A DNA stretch of 41,595 nucleotides from Croceibacterium sp. (lineage in GTDB: Bacteria; Pseudomonadota; Alphaproteobacteria; Sphingomonadales; Sphingomonadaceae): NCBI GenBank assembly GCA_025450635.1, contig JANWHA010000109.1:1-41595 (forward strand). The letters are read 5' to 3'. The notes beneath the pieces were generated by a model. The model did no database searches and was not told the origin of the DNA. It saw only the letters and a program-made list of their open reading frames with translations. This document shows, in pieces, positions 32,353 to 41,507 of the stretch; the stretch's first letter is position 1; each line of letters opens with the position of its first letter. Made by a program: the position numbers and the translations under genes.

Positions 32353-33477
32353 ATGGCGGATCACTCACCGCCGCAGCGGCCGCCGGAAGCGGCCCCGCAG
32401 GCCAAAGTAACCGGCGATCCGCCGCCACCGCAGGATTCGGGCGAGCGGCCTCGGCCCCATCACCATTTGCGCCAGGCTTACGCGGCGATCGATCTCGGCA
32501 CCAACAATTGCCGGCTGCTGATTGCCCGCCCCGCCAACGAGAACTTCGTCGTCATCGACGCCTTCAGCCGCGTGGTCCGGCTCGGCGAAGGGCTGGCGCA
32601 GACCGGGCGCCTGAGCGATGAGGCGATGGAGCGCGCGCTCGGCGCGCTGAAGATCTGCGCCAGCAAGCTGCGGCGACGCAACGTCCACCTCGCCCGCTCG
32701 GTCGCCACCGAGGCCTGCCGGCGGGCCGTCAACGGCGCGGCGTTCATCGAGCGAGTGCGCGAGGAAACCGGGATCAGGCTCGACATCATCTCGGCGCAGG
32801 AGGAAGCGCGCCTGGCGGTGCTCGGCTGCCACATCCTGCTCGAGGACGGGATCGGCCCAGCGATGATCTTCGATATCGGCGGGGGTTCGACCGAGCTGAT
32901 CCTGATCGAGCCGGGCGGCCCGGTGCCGCGCATCCTCGACTGGCAATCGGTGCCTTGGGGCGTCGTCTCGCTGACCGACACCGTCGGGCACGAACAGGAC
33001 GGGGCGGACGACGCAGCGCGCGTCGCGCGCTATGCCGAAATGCGCCGCGTGGTCGACGAAAGCTTCGCCGAATTCGGCGAACGGATCGCCCCGCATCGCG
33101 GCCCGGACCAGCGCCTGCTCGGCACAAGCGGCACCGTCACCACGCTCGCCAGCGTCCATCTCGAGCTGCCGCAATACGACCGCAAGGCGGTCGACGGATT
33201 GATCGTTCCGTCGGATTCGATGCGCGAGATTTCCTCGCGCCTGGCGCACATGTCTCCCGAAGAGCGGCGCGGTCTGCCCTGCATCGGGCAGGAGCGCGCC
33301 GACCTGGTGGTGGCCGGCTGCGCGATCCTCGAATCAATCCTCGACCTGTGGCCCGCGCCGCGCCTCGGCGTCGCCGACCGCGGCATCCGCGAGGGCATCC
33401 TGAGGAGCCTGATGTCGGCCGACGCCGAGGGCGTCCAGGCGCGCGAAGGCCTGCGGCGCCTGCGGGACGAGGGGTGA
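32353..33477 (+). CDS. Exopolyphosphatase / pppGpp phosphohydrolase (Ppx/GppA)
   Basis: Hydrolyses polyphosphate or the gamma-phosphate of pppGpp. The 374-residue protein has a Pro-rich N-terminal tail with a His triplet (about 1-40). The actin-like ATPase fold follows, with A-I-D-L-G-T-N-N-C-R-L-L (phosphate 1 loop, 47-52), the catalytic-Glu region S-A-Q-E-E-A-R-L and F-D-I-G-G-G-S-T-E-L-I (phosphate 2). It lacks the long C-terminal HD-type extension of E. coli Ppx, as is usual for the short alphaproteobacterial form. Its stop overlaps the rlmE start (GTGA), a common pairing. Ppx versus GppA activity cannot be decided here. Confidence 0.93.
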   Translation: MADHSPPQRPPEAAPQAKVTGDPPPPQDSGERPRPHHHLRQAYAAIDLGTNNCRLLIARPANENFVVIDAFSRVVRLGEGLAQTGRLSDEAMERALGALKICASKLRRRNVHLARSVATEACRRAVNGAAFIERVREETGIRLDIISAQEEARLAVLGCHILLEDGIGPAMIFDIGGGSTELILIEPGGPVPRILDWQSVPWGVVSLTDTVGHEQDGADDAARVARYAEMRRVVDESFAEFGERIAPHRGPDQRLLGTSGTVTTLASVHLELPQYDRKAVDGLIVPSDSMREISSRLAHMSPEERRGLPCIGQERADLVVAGCAILESILDLWPAPRLGVADRGIREGILRSLMSADAEGVQAREGLRRLRDEG

Positions 33478-34139
33478 CACGCGCGGGCAAGGATGCCGGG
33501 CGCCGGGTCAGGACCGCGCGCGGGCGGACGGCCTCGTCCACGCGCTGGCTGGAGCGGCAGCTCAACGACCCTTACGTCAAGCAAGCCAAGGCGGCCGGTT
33601 TCCGCAGCCGCGCGGCCTACAAGCTGATCGAGTTGGACGAGCGTTTCAGCCTGCTGAGAGGCGCGCAGCGCGTCATCGACCTCGGCATCGCCCCCGGCGG
33701 CTGGACCCAGGTCGTCCGCCAGCGCGCGCCCAAAGCGACGGTGGTCGGCATCGACCTGCTGCCGACCGAGCCGATCGACGGCGTGACGATCGTGCAGATG
33801 GATTTCATGGCCGAGGATGCGCCCGCGGCACTGGCGGACGCACTCGGCGGCGCGCCGGACCTGGTGCTGTCCGACATGGCGGCGAATACCGTCGGCCACA
33901 AGCAGACCGATCACTTGCGCACGATGGGCCTGGTCGAGGCGGCCGCGCAGTTCGCCGGCGAGACACTGGCCGAAGGCGGGGCGTTCGTCGCCAAGGTGCT
34001 GGCGGGCGGGACCGACGCCGAGCTGCTGGCGCTCCTCAAGCGCCATTTCCGCACGGTCAAGCACGCCAAGCCGCCGGCGAGCCGCAAGGGCTCGTCGGAG
34101 TGGTACGTCGTCGCTCAGGGATTCAAGCGGCGGGATTAG
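33474..34139 (+). CDS. rlmE: 23S rRNA (uridine-2'-O-)-methyltransferase RlmE
   Basis: Methylates the ribose of U2552 in the A-loop of 23S rRNA with SAM. The 221-residue FtsJ-family protein has the K-D-K-E tetrad: Lys50 (R-A-A-Y-K-L), Asp134 (S-D-M-A), Lys174 (V-A-K-V-L) and Glu209 (S-S-E-W). The SAM loop is D-L-G-I-A-P-G-G-W. The GTG at 33474 overlaps the ppx stop. A basic N-terminal tail precedes the fold. Its last four bases overlap the stop of the convergent cytochrome gene. Confidence 0.95.
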   Translation: MTRAGKDAGRRVRTARGRTASSTRWLERQLNDPYVKQAKAAGFRSRAAYKLIELDERFSLLRGAQRVIDLGIAPGGWTQVVRQRAPKATVVGIDLLPTEPIDGVTIVQMDFMAEDAPAALADALGGAPDLVLSDMAANTVGHKQTDHLRTMGLVEAAAQFAGETLAEGGAFVAKVLAGGTDAELLALLKRHFRTVKHAKPPASRKGSSEWYVVAQGFKRRD

Positions 34140-34843
34140 TGCGTTTGCGACTGGCCGCCCGTGGCCGAGGCCTTGCCGGCTACCGGTTGCGGCTGCGCGG
34201 CGGCGCCGGCGGCTTCGGGCCCATTGGCCGGAGTCCCCGACGGGCCTGGGCCCGGCGCGGCATTGGCGGTGGTCGCCCCGGCCTTGTCGGACTTCGCCGC
34301 GCCCGCTGCGGGAGCCGCCGGCGGCGGGAACGGCGGACCGCCGCCCTGCTGCTTGAGATAAGCGATCACGTTGGCGCGGTCGACCGGGCTCGACAGGCCG
34401 GCGAAGGTCATCTTGGTGCCCGGCGCGAAAGCGGCCGGGCTTTTCAGCCAGTCGAACAGATTCTCGTACGTCCAGGTGCCGCCCTTGCCGGAGAGCGCGC
34501 TGGAGAAGGCGAAGCCGTTCTTGCCCTTGCCGATCGGCGCACCGACCGTGGCGTAGAGGTTCGGGCCAATGGCGTTGGCTCCGCCCTGGTCCGCGTTATG
34601 GCAGCTGCTGCACTTCTGGAATACCTTCTGCCCGGCTGCCGGATCGGCGGCGGCGAGCACCGTGCCGAGGTCGACTGTCGGCGCCGCGCCCGGCTCGACC
34701 ACGCCCTCGATCGGATAGCCCATCTTTTCGGGCCGCTCGGGCTTGTTGGCGTCGAACACGCGCTCGCTGACGGCGTTGAGGCCGAGCGCGACGATGCCGG
34801 AGAAAAGGACCCAGCCGGCGACGGTGTTGAAGCGGTCTTGCAT
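34136..34843 (-). CDS. Membrane-anchored class I cytochrome c
   Basis: A 235-residue electron carrier. A single N-terminal helix (8-25) anchors it to the inner membrane. The haem site is C78-S-S-C81-H82, with Met145 (G-T-K-M-T-F) as the sixth ligand. The folded domain resembles CycM/cytochrome c552-type carriers linking the bc1 complex and oxidases. After about residue 165 the tail is low-complexity Pro/Ala/Gly. The ATG at 34843 was chosen because residues upstream in the same frame are non-conserved in character. No oxidase genes are adjacent. Confidence 0.9.
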   Translation of the reverse strand: MQDRFNTVAGWVLFSGIVALGLNAVSERVFDANKPERPEKMGYPIEGVVEPGAAPTVDLGTVLAAADPAAGQKVFQKCSSCHNADQGGANAIGPNLYATVGAPIGKGKNGFAFSSALSGKGGTWTYENLFDWLKSPAAFAPGTKMTFAGLSSPVDRANVIAYLKQQGGGPPFPPPAAPAAGAAKSDKAGATTANAAPGPGPSGTPANGPEAAGAAAQPQPVAGKASATGGQSQTH

Positions 34844-34971
34844 CGGTGCGGTGATCTGCCCTGCGGAGAGTTCCGGGGGCCGCTCTAGTAGCGGCTTTCG
34901 CTGTTCGCAAGCCTGTAGCGACCCGCAATTCGCCTTGTTCCCAGACGCCCGGCGGTCTACCCGCGCCGCCG

Positions 34972-35865
34972 ATGCACAGCTTCCCCGCCCCAGCGCTTCG
35001 ATTGGTCGAGGAAATGACCGCGGTCGCCGCGCGGAACCCGGCACGCGCCGTCGCCTTCCAGGGCGCGCCGGGAGCGAATTCGCACCGCGCGGCGATGGAA
35101 TGGGCGCCCGAGTGCCTGGCGTTGCCGTGCTTCAGCTTCGACGACGCGCTCGACGCGGTGAAGCAGGAGCGGGCGGGGTGCGCGATCATTCCGATCGAGA
35201 ACTCGCAGCACGGCCGCGTCGCCGACATCCATTTTCTGCTCCCGGAAAGCGGCCTGTCGATCATCGGCGAGCACTTCCTGGCGATCCGCTATGCGGTCAT
35301 GGCGCTCGGCCCGGGACCGTTCGCCGCCGCTTACTCGCACCCGCAGGCGCTCGGCCAGACGCGGGCCTGGCTGCGCGAGCGCGGGATCGTGCCGATGACT
35401 TATCCCGACACCGCCGGCGCGGCGGCGTTCGTCAAGGAACAGGGCGATCCGCAGGCTTGCGCGATCGCTCCGCGGATCGCCGCCGACATCTATGGACTCG
35501 AGGTCGTCGCCGACAACGTCGCCGATGCGATCGACAACACCACCCGGTTCGTGGTCCTCGCGCGCCACCCGCTCGACCCGGCGGGCCTCAGGAACGAGCC
35601 GGCGATGACGACTTTCGTGTTCGAGGTGAAGAACATCCCCGCGGCGCTCTACAAGGCGCTCGGCGGCTTTGCCACCAACGGGGTCAACATGACCAAGCTC
35701 GAAAGCTACCAGAAGGGCGCGAGCTTCTCGGCGACGATGTTCTACGCCGACATCGTCGGCACACCGGGTGACCCGGCGATCGACCGCGCGCTCGACGAGC
35801 TAGCGTTCCATTGCAAGGAGCTGCGCATGCTGGGAACGTATCGCCAGGCGCGGCCGCGGGGGTAA
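34972..35865 (+). CDS. pheA: Prephenate dehydratase
   Basis: Converts prephenate to phenylpyruvate in phenylalanine synthesis. The 297-residue monofunctional form has the substrate region I-E-N-S-Q-H-G, and N-T-T-R-F-V-V-L holds the catalytic T-R-F triad residue Thr (near 194-196). The C-terminal ACT domain (about 210-285) carries N-M-T-K-L-E-S-Y, equivalent to the E-S-R-P feedback site with Y-Q in place of R-P. So Phe inhibition is likely but with an altered pocket. Start at ATG 34972. No aroQ-type chorismate mutase domain is fused. Confidence 0.95.
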   Translation: MHSFPAPALRLVEEMTAVAARNPARAVAFQGAPGANSHRAAMEWAPECLALPCFSFDDALDAVKQERAGCAIIPIENSQHGRVADIHFLLPESGLSIIGEHFLAIRYAVMALGPGPFAAAYSHPQALGQTRAWLRERGIVPMTYPDTAGAAAFVKEQGDPQACAIAPRIAADIYGLEVVADNVADAIDNTTRFVVLARHPLDPAGLRNEPAMTTFVFEVKNIPAALYKALGGFATNGVNMTKLESYQKGASFSATMFYADIVGTPGDPAIDRALDELAFHCKELRMLGTYRQARPRG

Positions 35866-35911
35866 CCCTCCCGCTGCGACTAACCTCGCCTCCAGCTCGG
35901 TAAGTCTCGCT

Positions 35912-35933
35912 CCCCTCCCGCTTACGGGAGGGG
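35912..35933. repeat. Sphingomonad-type intergenic hairpin
   Basis: CCCCTCCCG and CGGGAGGGG pair perfectly around CTTA, followed by TGGAGGG. This kind of C-rich/G-rich hairpin between genes is common in sphingomonads and may serve as a terminator or a dispersed REP-like element. Here it lies between convergent pheA and the isoaspartyl peptidase gene. Confidence 0.6.
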
Positions 35934-35946
35934 TGGAGGGAGGGCT

Positions 35947-36870
35947 TCACTCGTCGCCGAAGATCGCGATTTCGCGCCGCCCTTCGCTGTCCGCCCGCCC
36001 CCGGTACATCCCGGCCGTATTGAGTGCAAAGGCAGTGCCGCCGTCTGCCCCGGCGACGATCACTCCGCCGTCGCCGCCGAGCGCGCCAACCTCGGCGATC
36101 ACCGCGTCGGCAGCCTCCTGCAACCCCTCGCCGAGCAGGCACACCCGATCCGCGATGGCCTTCGCCGCACCGGTGCGGATGAAGTATTCCCCGGCACCGG
36201 TGGCCGAAACCGCGCAGGCACGGTCGTCGGCGTAAGTCCCGGCGCCGATCAAAGGCGAATCGCCGATGCGGCCCCAGCGCTTGCCGGTCAGGCCGCCGGT
36301 CGAGGTGGCCGCAGCGACGTGGGCCTGCGTGTCGCGGGCCACCGCGCCGACGGTGCCGTACTTCACGCTGCTGTCGAACCAGCCCGATTTGCGGGCGCGG
36401 AATTCCTCGAGCTGACGGCGGCGCTCGGGCGTCTCGAACCAGCTCGGATCGACCGGCTCGAAACCCTGCTCGCGGGCGAACTGCTCGGCCCCGGCACCGG
36501 CGAGGAACACGTGCGGGCTGTGCTCCATCACCGCACGCGCGAGCAACAGCGGGTTGCGCACCGTGGTGACGGCCGCGACGGCACCGGCCGCGCGGTCGCG
36601 TCCGTCCATGATCGCCGCATCGAGCTCGATCCCGCCCTCGAACGTGAACGTCGCGCCACGCCCGGCGTTGAACAGCGGGTCGTCCTCCAGCAGAACCACC
36701 GCCGCGGCGACCGCGTCGAGGGCGCTGCCGCCTTCGGCCAGCAGGTTCGCTCCGGCATCGAGCGCGGCGGCAAGCCCCACTTCATAAGCCCGCCGCTGGG
36801 CGTCGGCCAGATTCTCGCGCAGGATCGTGCCCGCCCCGCCGTGGATGGCGATGCTCCATCTTGAATCCAT
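35947..36870 (-). CDS. Isoaspartyl peptidase / L-asparaginase (Ntn-hydrolase)
   Basis: Cleaves isoaspartyl dipeptides and L-asparagine. The 307-residue precursor should autocleave before the nucleophile Thr173 in K-Y-G-T-V-G-A-V. Near the N terminus is I-H-G-G-A-G, and D-D-P-L-F-N-A-G-R-G-A-T (about 63-74) is typical of the plant-type family. The alpha and beta chains would be about 172 and 135 residues. No signal peptide is seen, so it is cytosolic. Start at ATG 36870. Confidence 0.93.
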   Translation of the reverse strand: MDSRWSIAIHGGAGTILRENLADAQRRAYEVGLAAALDAGANLLAEGGSALDAVAAAVVLLEDDPLFNAGRGATFTFEGGIELDAAIMDGRDRAAGAVAAVTTVRNPLLLARAVMEHSPHVFLAGAGAEQFAREQGFEPVDPSWFETPERRRQLEEFRARKSGWFDSSVKYGTVGAVARDTQAHVAAATSTGGLTGKRWGRIGDSPLIGAGTYADDRACAVSATGAGEYFIRTGAAKAIADRVCLLGEGLQEAADAVIAEVGALGGDGGVIVAGADGGTAFALNTAGMYRGRADSEGRREIAIFGDE

Positions 36871-36895
36871 CCGCCGCGCCTAGCACAAGCGCGCC

Positions 36896-37360
36896 ATGCC
36901 GGAATACCGCATCCAGGAAGACAACCCTCTGCGGCCCGAAATCGCCGCGCTACTCGATCTGCACCTGGCCGAGATGCACCGCTGGTCGCCGGCGTGCAAA
37001 GTCCACGCCATGCCGGCCGAGCGGCTGGCCGAGCCGGACGTGACGTTCTTTTCCGCGTGGGACGGCGACAATCTGGCTGCCGTCGGCGCGCTCAAGGAGC
37101 TGGGCGCAACGCGCGGCGAGCTGAAATCGATGCGCGCCGCGCCCGCTTATCGCGGCAAGGGCGCGGGGCAGGCGATCCTGCGCCATCTGATCGCCGAGGC
37201 CGAGCGGCGCGGCTGCACCTGGCTCGGCCTCGAAACCGGCCGCCCGGAGCCGTTCCGCCCCGCCGCCTCGCTTTACCGCAAGCACGGCTTCGCCGAATGC
37301 GGCAACTTCGGCGACTACGTCAGCGACGAGTTCAGCGTGTGCATGAGCCGGGCGCTGTGA
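36896..37360 (+). CDS. GNAT family N-acetyltransferase
   Basis: A 154-residue acetyltransferase with acetyl-CoA loop R-A-A-P-A-Y-R-G-K-G-A-G-Q-A-I-L (about 80-95) and the final S-L-Y-R-K-H-G-F. The pattern E-T-G-R-P-E-P-F-R-P-A-A in strand 5 is common in small YhbS/ElaA-like members. Substrate unknown. Its TGA overlaps the GTG of the next GNAT gene, so they are translated as a pair. Confidence 0.9.
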   Translation: MPEYRIQEDNPLRPEIAALLDLHLAEMHRWSPACKVHAMPAERLAEPDVTFFSAWDGDNLAAVGALKELGATRGELKSMRAAPAYRGKGAGQAILRHLIAEAERRGCTWLGLETGRPEPFRPAASLYRKHGFAECGNFGDYVSDEFSVCMSRAL

Positions 37361-37881
37361 CCATCGCGCTCCGTCCCGCCACGACGGCCGACGCGCCGGC
37401 GCTCGCCGAATTCGGCCGCGACAGCTTCACCGCGGCGTTCGGCCATCTCTACCGGCCCGAGGACCTGGCGGCGTTCCTCGCCGAATACCGCACGCCCGAG
37501 AAGTTCCGCCAAAATCTTGCCGATCCTCCCACTCTGATCCAGCTGGCCGAAGTGGACGGCACTCTCGCGGCATACTGCCTGATCGTTCGCGGCCAGCCGT
37601 TCGAGCAACGGCCGGAGCCGCGCCCGCAACGGCCGGTGTTCATCAGCCAGCTCTATTGCGCGGCCGACATGACTGGCAAAGGCCTGGGCGCGGCGCTGAT
37701 CAAATGGGCCATCGCCGAAGCGCGCGCATGGAACGCCGACGCGGTGCAGTTGTCGGTCTTCAGCGAGAACTTCGCGGCGCAGCGGTTTTACGCCCGCTAC
37801 GGCTTCGCCAAGGTGGCGGACATCGATTTCTGGGTCGGCAATCATCGCGACGCCGAATTCCTTTACGAACTGGCACTCTAG
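37357..37881 (+). CDS. GNAT family N-acetyltransferase
   Basis: A 174-residue GNAT protein, translationally coupled to the one before (GTGA overlap). It shows D-M-T-G-K-G-L-G-A-A-L-I in the acetyl-CoA loop and N-F-A-A-Q-R-F-Y-A-R-Y-G-F at the end. The start is the GTG at 37357. It is not a close duplicate of its neighbour; the two differ in the N-terminal half, so they probably act on different substrates. Confidence 0.9.
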   Translation: MTIALRPATTADAPALAEFGRDSFTAAFGHLYRPEDLAAFLAEYRTPEKFRQNLADPPTLIQLAEVDGTLAAYCLIVRGQPFEQRPEPRPQRPVFISQLYCAADMTGKGLGAALIKWAIAEARAWNADAVQLSVFSENFAAQRFYARYGFAKVADIDFWVGNHRDAEFLYELAL

Positions 37882-37997
37882 GCACCTCCAAAATGGAGTC
37901 AGCGAGGGCTGGACAAGCGGCAAACTCTTGATATCCCGACGGACCTCGACCGCCGGTTGGTTAATTCGGCAGGGCAGCAAGGCGAGAAAGGATCGGA

Positions 37998-38774
37998 TTG
38001 CCCAAAGATCTGGGCCACGAATTGCAGCGCTATCCGCGCACCGGGCGGTTCCTGCTCGGTCGCTTGCGCGGAGCGATGGGCGAAGATGAAAAGCAACTCG
38101 TCGAAGACCTGATCGAGCACGAGGAAGAGCTTGCCGGCGACGGGCTGATCGTTCGGCGGGGCGCGGAATGCTCGCGCAGCACGATCCTGATCGAAGGGTT
38201 CGCCCGCCGGGTGATCGAGCGCAACGGCTATCGCCATATCGTCGGCTTGCAGGTGCCCGGCGACTTCATCGACCTGCAAGCTTTCGCGTTGAAGCGGCTC
38301 GATCACGATCTCTACACGCTCGGCCCGGTGCGGATCGGCCGCGTGTCGCATGCGCGCTTGAACAAGGTGCTCGCCGCCCGGCCCCACCTCGCCCGGCTGT
38401 TGTGGTTCTCGACCCTGCTCGACGCGGCGATCCACCGCGAATGGATCCTCAAGCTCGAACACCTCAACGCCGCCGAGCGCGTCGCCCACGTGTTCTGCGA
38501 GATCTGCCAGCGGCTCGAATTCGTCGGCCTGGGCAGCAAGAGCGGCTTCTCGCTGCCGCTGACCCAGGCGCAACTGGCGGAGATGTGCGGCACGACGACG
38601 GTCCATATGAGCCGCGCGTTGCGCCGCTTGCGTGAAGCCACCGGGGTGACCTTTCGCCACGGCAAGCTCGAATGCGACGACCCCGCCGCGCTGATCCGTT
38701 ACTGCGAATACGATCCCTCGTACCTCTACGGGCCGGGCGATCTGCAGTTTTCCGGTCGCGACTACGCCGACTAG
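37998..38774 (+). CDS. Crp/Fnr family transcriptional regulator
   Basis: A 258-residue regulator with an N-terminal cyclic-nucleotide-like beta-barrel (about 25-125) and a C-terminal winged helix-turn-helix (about 165-235). The recognition helix is in L-T-Q-A-Q-L-A-E-M-C-G-T-T-T-V-H-M-S-R-A-L. The effector is not clear: there is no Fnr-type Cys cluster and the Arg/Ser cAMP pocket is not evident. The start is TTG at 37998, with AAAGGATCGGA before it; an ATG 26 codons later is less likely. It acts alone, not in an obvious operon. Confidence 0.9.
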   Translation: MPKDLGHELQRYPRTGRFLLGRLRGAMGEDEKQLVEDLIEHEEELAGDGLIVRRGAECSRSTILIEGFARRVIERNGYRHIVGLQVPGDFIDLQAFALKRLDHDLYTLGPVRIGRVSHARLNKVLAARPHLARLLWFSTLLDAAIHREWILKLEHLNAAERVAHVFCEICQRLEFVGLGSKSGFSLPLTQAQLAEMCGTTTVHMSRALRRLREATGVTFRHGKLECDDPAALIRYCEYDPSYLYGPGDLQFSGRDYAD

Positions 38775-38790
38775 ACGCCGGCGCTGGGCC

Positions 38791-39798
38791 TCACAGCCAT
38801 TTCCAGCGGCGGAACAGCCACAGCTGGACGAGCGCGATCGCCAGGCAGACGCCGACGATTACCCAGAAGGCGTGCGGATGATCGGCGTAGGGAATGCCGA
38901 CCACGTTCATGCCGATGAGGCCGGTGAGGAACGTCAGTGGCAGGAAGATCGAAGCGACGGTGGTGAGCACGAAGTTGATCCGCTCCGAACGGGCGGCGGT
39001 AAACGCCCTGAGCTCGTCGAGCAGCACGACCGCGCTTTCCTTGCTGATGTCGATGTCGTCGAGATAGCGCCGCAGCCGGTCGATGGCCTCGGCGATCTCG
39101 CGCCGGTCGTGATCCTCGAACCAGCGCGGCGCCTCGCGCCGGATCGCTTCGAGCGCGTCATGCTGCGGGGCCATGTGCCGCTGCAGCCCCAGGCAATTGT
39201 GGCGAATGGCGGTGATCTTGGCCAGCATGCCGGCCGAATCGTCCTGCACCGGCGCCAGCTCGAGCTCGTCGATCGCCTCGTTCATATCGACGATCGAGGT
39301 GTTCATCCGGGCGATCATGCGCTCGACCAGCGAGGTGATCAGCCCGCCGGCGTCGCGCGGGCCGTGGCCGGCATCGAGGTCGCGGACGACCTCGCGGGTG
39401 GTCTGCATCGAATGCCGGCGCAAGGTGTAGACCCGCGCGCCGTCGGACCACACCTGGATCGAAACCATGTCCTCGGGCTCGGCGCCGGGATTGAAGTTGA
39501 CGCCCCGCAAGGTGGCGACCAGCGCCTGCCCTTCGCGAAAGGCGCGCGGCCGGCTGTCGTCGCTGGTCAGCATCTCGGCGGTCGGCTCGGGGATGCCGTG
39601 GCCCTCCAGCCACGCCTGCACGCCAGGTATGGTGCGGTCAAAATGCAGCCACAGCACTTCGTGGCCCAGGCCGCGATGCCAGTGCTGCGCCGCTTCCCAG
39701 TCGATCGGACTCGCCCCGCCCTCGCCGTCGAGCACGCGCCCGAACAGCAGCGGTCCTTCGGCCGCCAAGGCGTCGCTCGCACGGATAGGCGCGTCCAT
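38791..39798 (-). CDS. zntB: CorA/ZntB family metal transporter
   Basis: A 335-residue inner-membrane pentameric channel or transporter. A long cytosolic alpha/beta domain and coiled helices (to about 270) are followed by two membrane helices (about 275-295 and 310-330). The G-M-N selectivity motif lies at 296-298. The H-P-H in the loop after it, and the length, favour ZntB (Zn2+ by proton coupling) over CorA (Mg2+), but this is inference. Start at ATG 39798. Confidence 0.88.
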   Translation of the reverse strand: MDAPIRASDALAAEGPLLFGRVLDGEGGASPIDWEAAQHWHRGLGHEVLWLHFDRTIPGVQAWLEGHGIPEPTAEMLTSDDSRPRAFREGQALVATLRGVNFNPGAEPEDMVSIQVWSDGARVYTLRRHSMQTTREVVRDLDAGHGPRDAGGLITSLVERMIARMNTSIVDMNEAIDELELAPVQDDSAGMLAKITAIRHNCLGLQRHMAPQHDALEAIRREAPRWFEDHDRREIAEAIDRLRRYLDDIDISKESAVVLLDELRAFTAARSERINFVLTTVASIFLPLTFLTGLIGMNVVGIPYADHPHAFWVIVGVCLAIALVQLWLFRRWKWL

Positions 39799-39893
39799 AG
39801 CTCGTCTATGCCCGAGCGAACGGCGATTTCCTAGCGAGCCGCGCTTGCCCTCGCTAACCTTTCGCTTAGGGTCGGTTCGAGGAGAGGACAGCG

Positions 39894-41507
39894 ATGGCGG
39901 AAAATTCGGGCAACGAAGCGCAACCGGTCGAGTGCGAGGTGCTGATCGTCGGCGGCAGCCTGGTCGGACTGTCGGCGGCGGCCTTCCTCGGTCATCATGG
40001 CATTCGCGCCTACGTGGTCGAGAAGCACGCCGGCACCTCGATCCATCCGCGCGCCGGCTATTTCCATATCGGCACGCTGGAAGCCTATCGCCGGATCGGG
40101 CTCGAGCCGGCGATCCTGGAACTTAGCCACCAGCAATTCGGGCCGGACGGCGGCATCAACCTGGTGGAATCGCTCGCTGGGCGGGAAATGGCCAAGTTCG
40201 TCCCCAGCATCAACGCCGGGGTCGAGCGGTTCACCCCGTGCAAGCGCTTCTTCATGACCCAGCAGAGCCTCGAGCCGCTGCTGCGCCGGCGCGCCGAGGA
40301 GCTGGGCGCCGACCTGCATTACCGCAGCGAGCTGGTCGGCTTCGAGCAGGACGAGAGCGGCGTGACCGCCCGGGTGCGCGACCTCGACAGTGGGGAGGTG
40401 CGCGAAGTCCGCGCGAAATACATGATCGCCGCCGACGGCAACCGCAGCCCGGTGCGCGAGGCGCTCGGCATCGGCACGCATGGGCCCGGCTGGCTGTCGG
40501 ACAGCATCACGATCTACTTCACCGCCGATTGCCGCCCCTGGCTGCAGGGCGACCCGCACGGGGTGATCTACGTGATGAACGGCGACCAGCGCGGCTTCTT
40601 CCGTTTCGAAGCAGAAGGAACGCGCGGCTTCCTGGTGGTCAATACGCTCGGCGACATGGCCTTGCCCGGGGCCAAGAAGGTGGCCGACGATATCTCGCCG
40701 GAACGCTGCATCGCGCTTGTCCGCTCGGCGATCGGCGTGCCCGAGCTGCCGATCGAGATCGAAGACGTCGCCACCTGGGTCGCCGAGGCGAAGTGCGCCG
40801 ACGCTTTTCGCAAGGGCCGCATCCTGCTGGCCGGCGACGCGGCACACGTGGTGCCGCCGAACGGCGGCTTCGGCGGCAACACCGGCGTGCAGGACGCCGC
40901 CAACCTCGCGTGGAAGCTGGCGATGGTGCTCAAGGGCGACGCCGGCGAGGCGCTACTCGACACTTACCAGCAGGAACGCCAGCCGGTGGCCGAACTGACC
41001 GTCGAGCAGGCCTTCACCCGCTACGTCCGCCGCACGGTGCCCGAAGAGCTGGACGAGACCACCCCCGCCCTGCGCGACGAGGAGACGATGGAGATCGGCC
41101 AGTTCTACCGCTCGAACGCGGTCATCGATGGCCGCCGCGAGGACGAGCCAGCCTGCCTGCACCCCGACCAGACCCGCGGCCGCCCCGGCAGCCGCGTGCC
41201 GCACGCCTGGCTCGGCGACGGCCGCTCGACGATAGACCTGTGCGCGGAAGGGCTGGTGCTGCTGGCTGGGCCGGACGCGGACGCCTGGGTCGAGGCCGCG
41301 AACGACCTCGGCCTTGCCAGCGTCTCATTGCCGGCCGAGGCGGCCGGGCATTGCGGCGTCGGAGAGGCCGGCGCCCTTCTCGCTCGCCCGGACGGGTTTG
41401 TGGCGTGGCGCACCGAGGATGGCGCCGAGGCTTCGCCGAGCGCGCTGAGCGGGGTGCTCGGCGAAATCAGAGCACGAAGTCCCCGCCATCGAGCGAGCTC
41501 ATCGTAA
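39894..41507 (+). CDS. Class A FAD-dependent aromatic hydroxylase
   Basis: A 537-residue flavoprotein monooxygenase of the PHBH/phenol-hydroxylase-like family (UbiH/MhpA kin). The dinucleotide loop is V-G-G-S-L-V-G-L-S-A-A (18-28), the D-G motif A-A-D-G-N-R-S sits near 180, and the G-D motif A-G-D-A-A-H-V-V-P-P is near 312. A C-terminal thioredoxin-like lobe follows (about 400-537). It hydroxylates an aromatic or polyketide substrate not identifiable here. ATG 39894 follows GAGGAGAGGACAGCG. Its last 41 bases overlap the end of the minus-strand RTX-type gene. Confidence 0.88.
   Translation: MAENSGNEAQPVECEVLIVGGSLVGLSAAAFLGHHGIRAYVVEKHAGTSIHPRAGYFHIGTLEAYRRIGLEPAILELSHQQFGPDGGINLVESLAGREMAKFVPSINAGVERFTPCKRFFMTQQSLEPLLRRRAEELGADLHYRSELVGFEQDESGVTARVRDLDSGEVREVRAKYMIAADGNRSPVREALGIGTHGPGWLSDSITIYFTADCRPWLQGDPHGVIYVMNGDQRGFFRFEAEGTRGFLVVNTLGDMALPGAKKVADDISPERCIALVRSAIGVPELPIEIEDVATWVAEAKCADAFRKGRILLAGDAAHVVPPNGGFGGNTGVQDAANLAWKLAMVLKGDAGEALLDTYQQERQPVAELTVEQAFTRYVRRTVPEELDETTPALRDEETMEIGQFYRSNAVIDGRREDEPACLHPDQTRGRPGSRVPHAWLGDGRSTIDLCAEGLVLLAGPDADAWVEAANDLGLASVSLPAEAAGHCGVGEAGALLARPDGFVAWRTEDGAEASPSALSGVLGEIRARSPRHRASSS

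Noticed and set aside
34895-34941. EcfG-like element upstream of the cytochrome c gene (GGAAC at 34941-34937, minus strand)
   Set aside because: The -10 reads CGCT instead of CGTT. One mismatch in a four-base element is not enough to call in this GC content.
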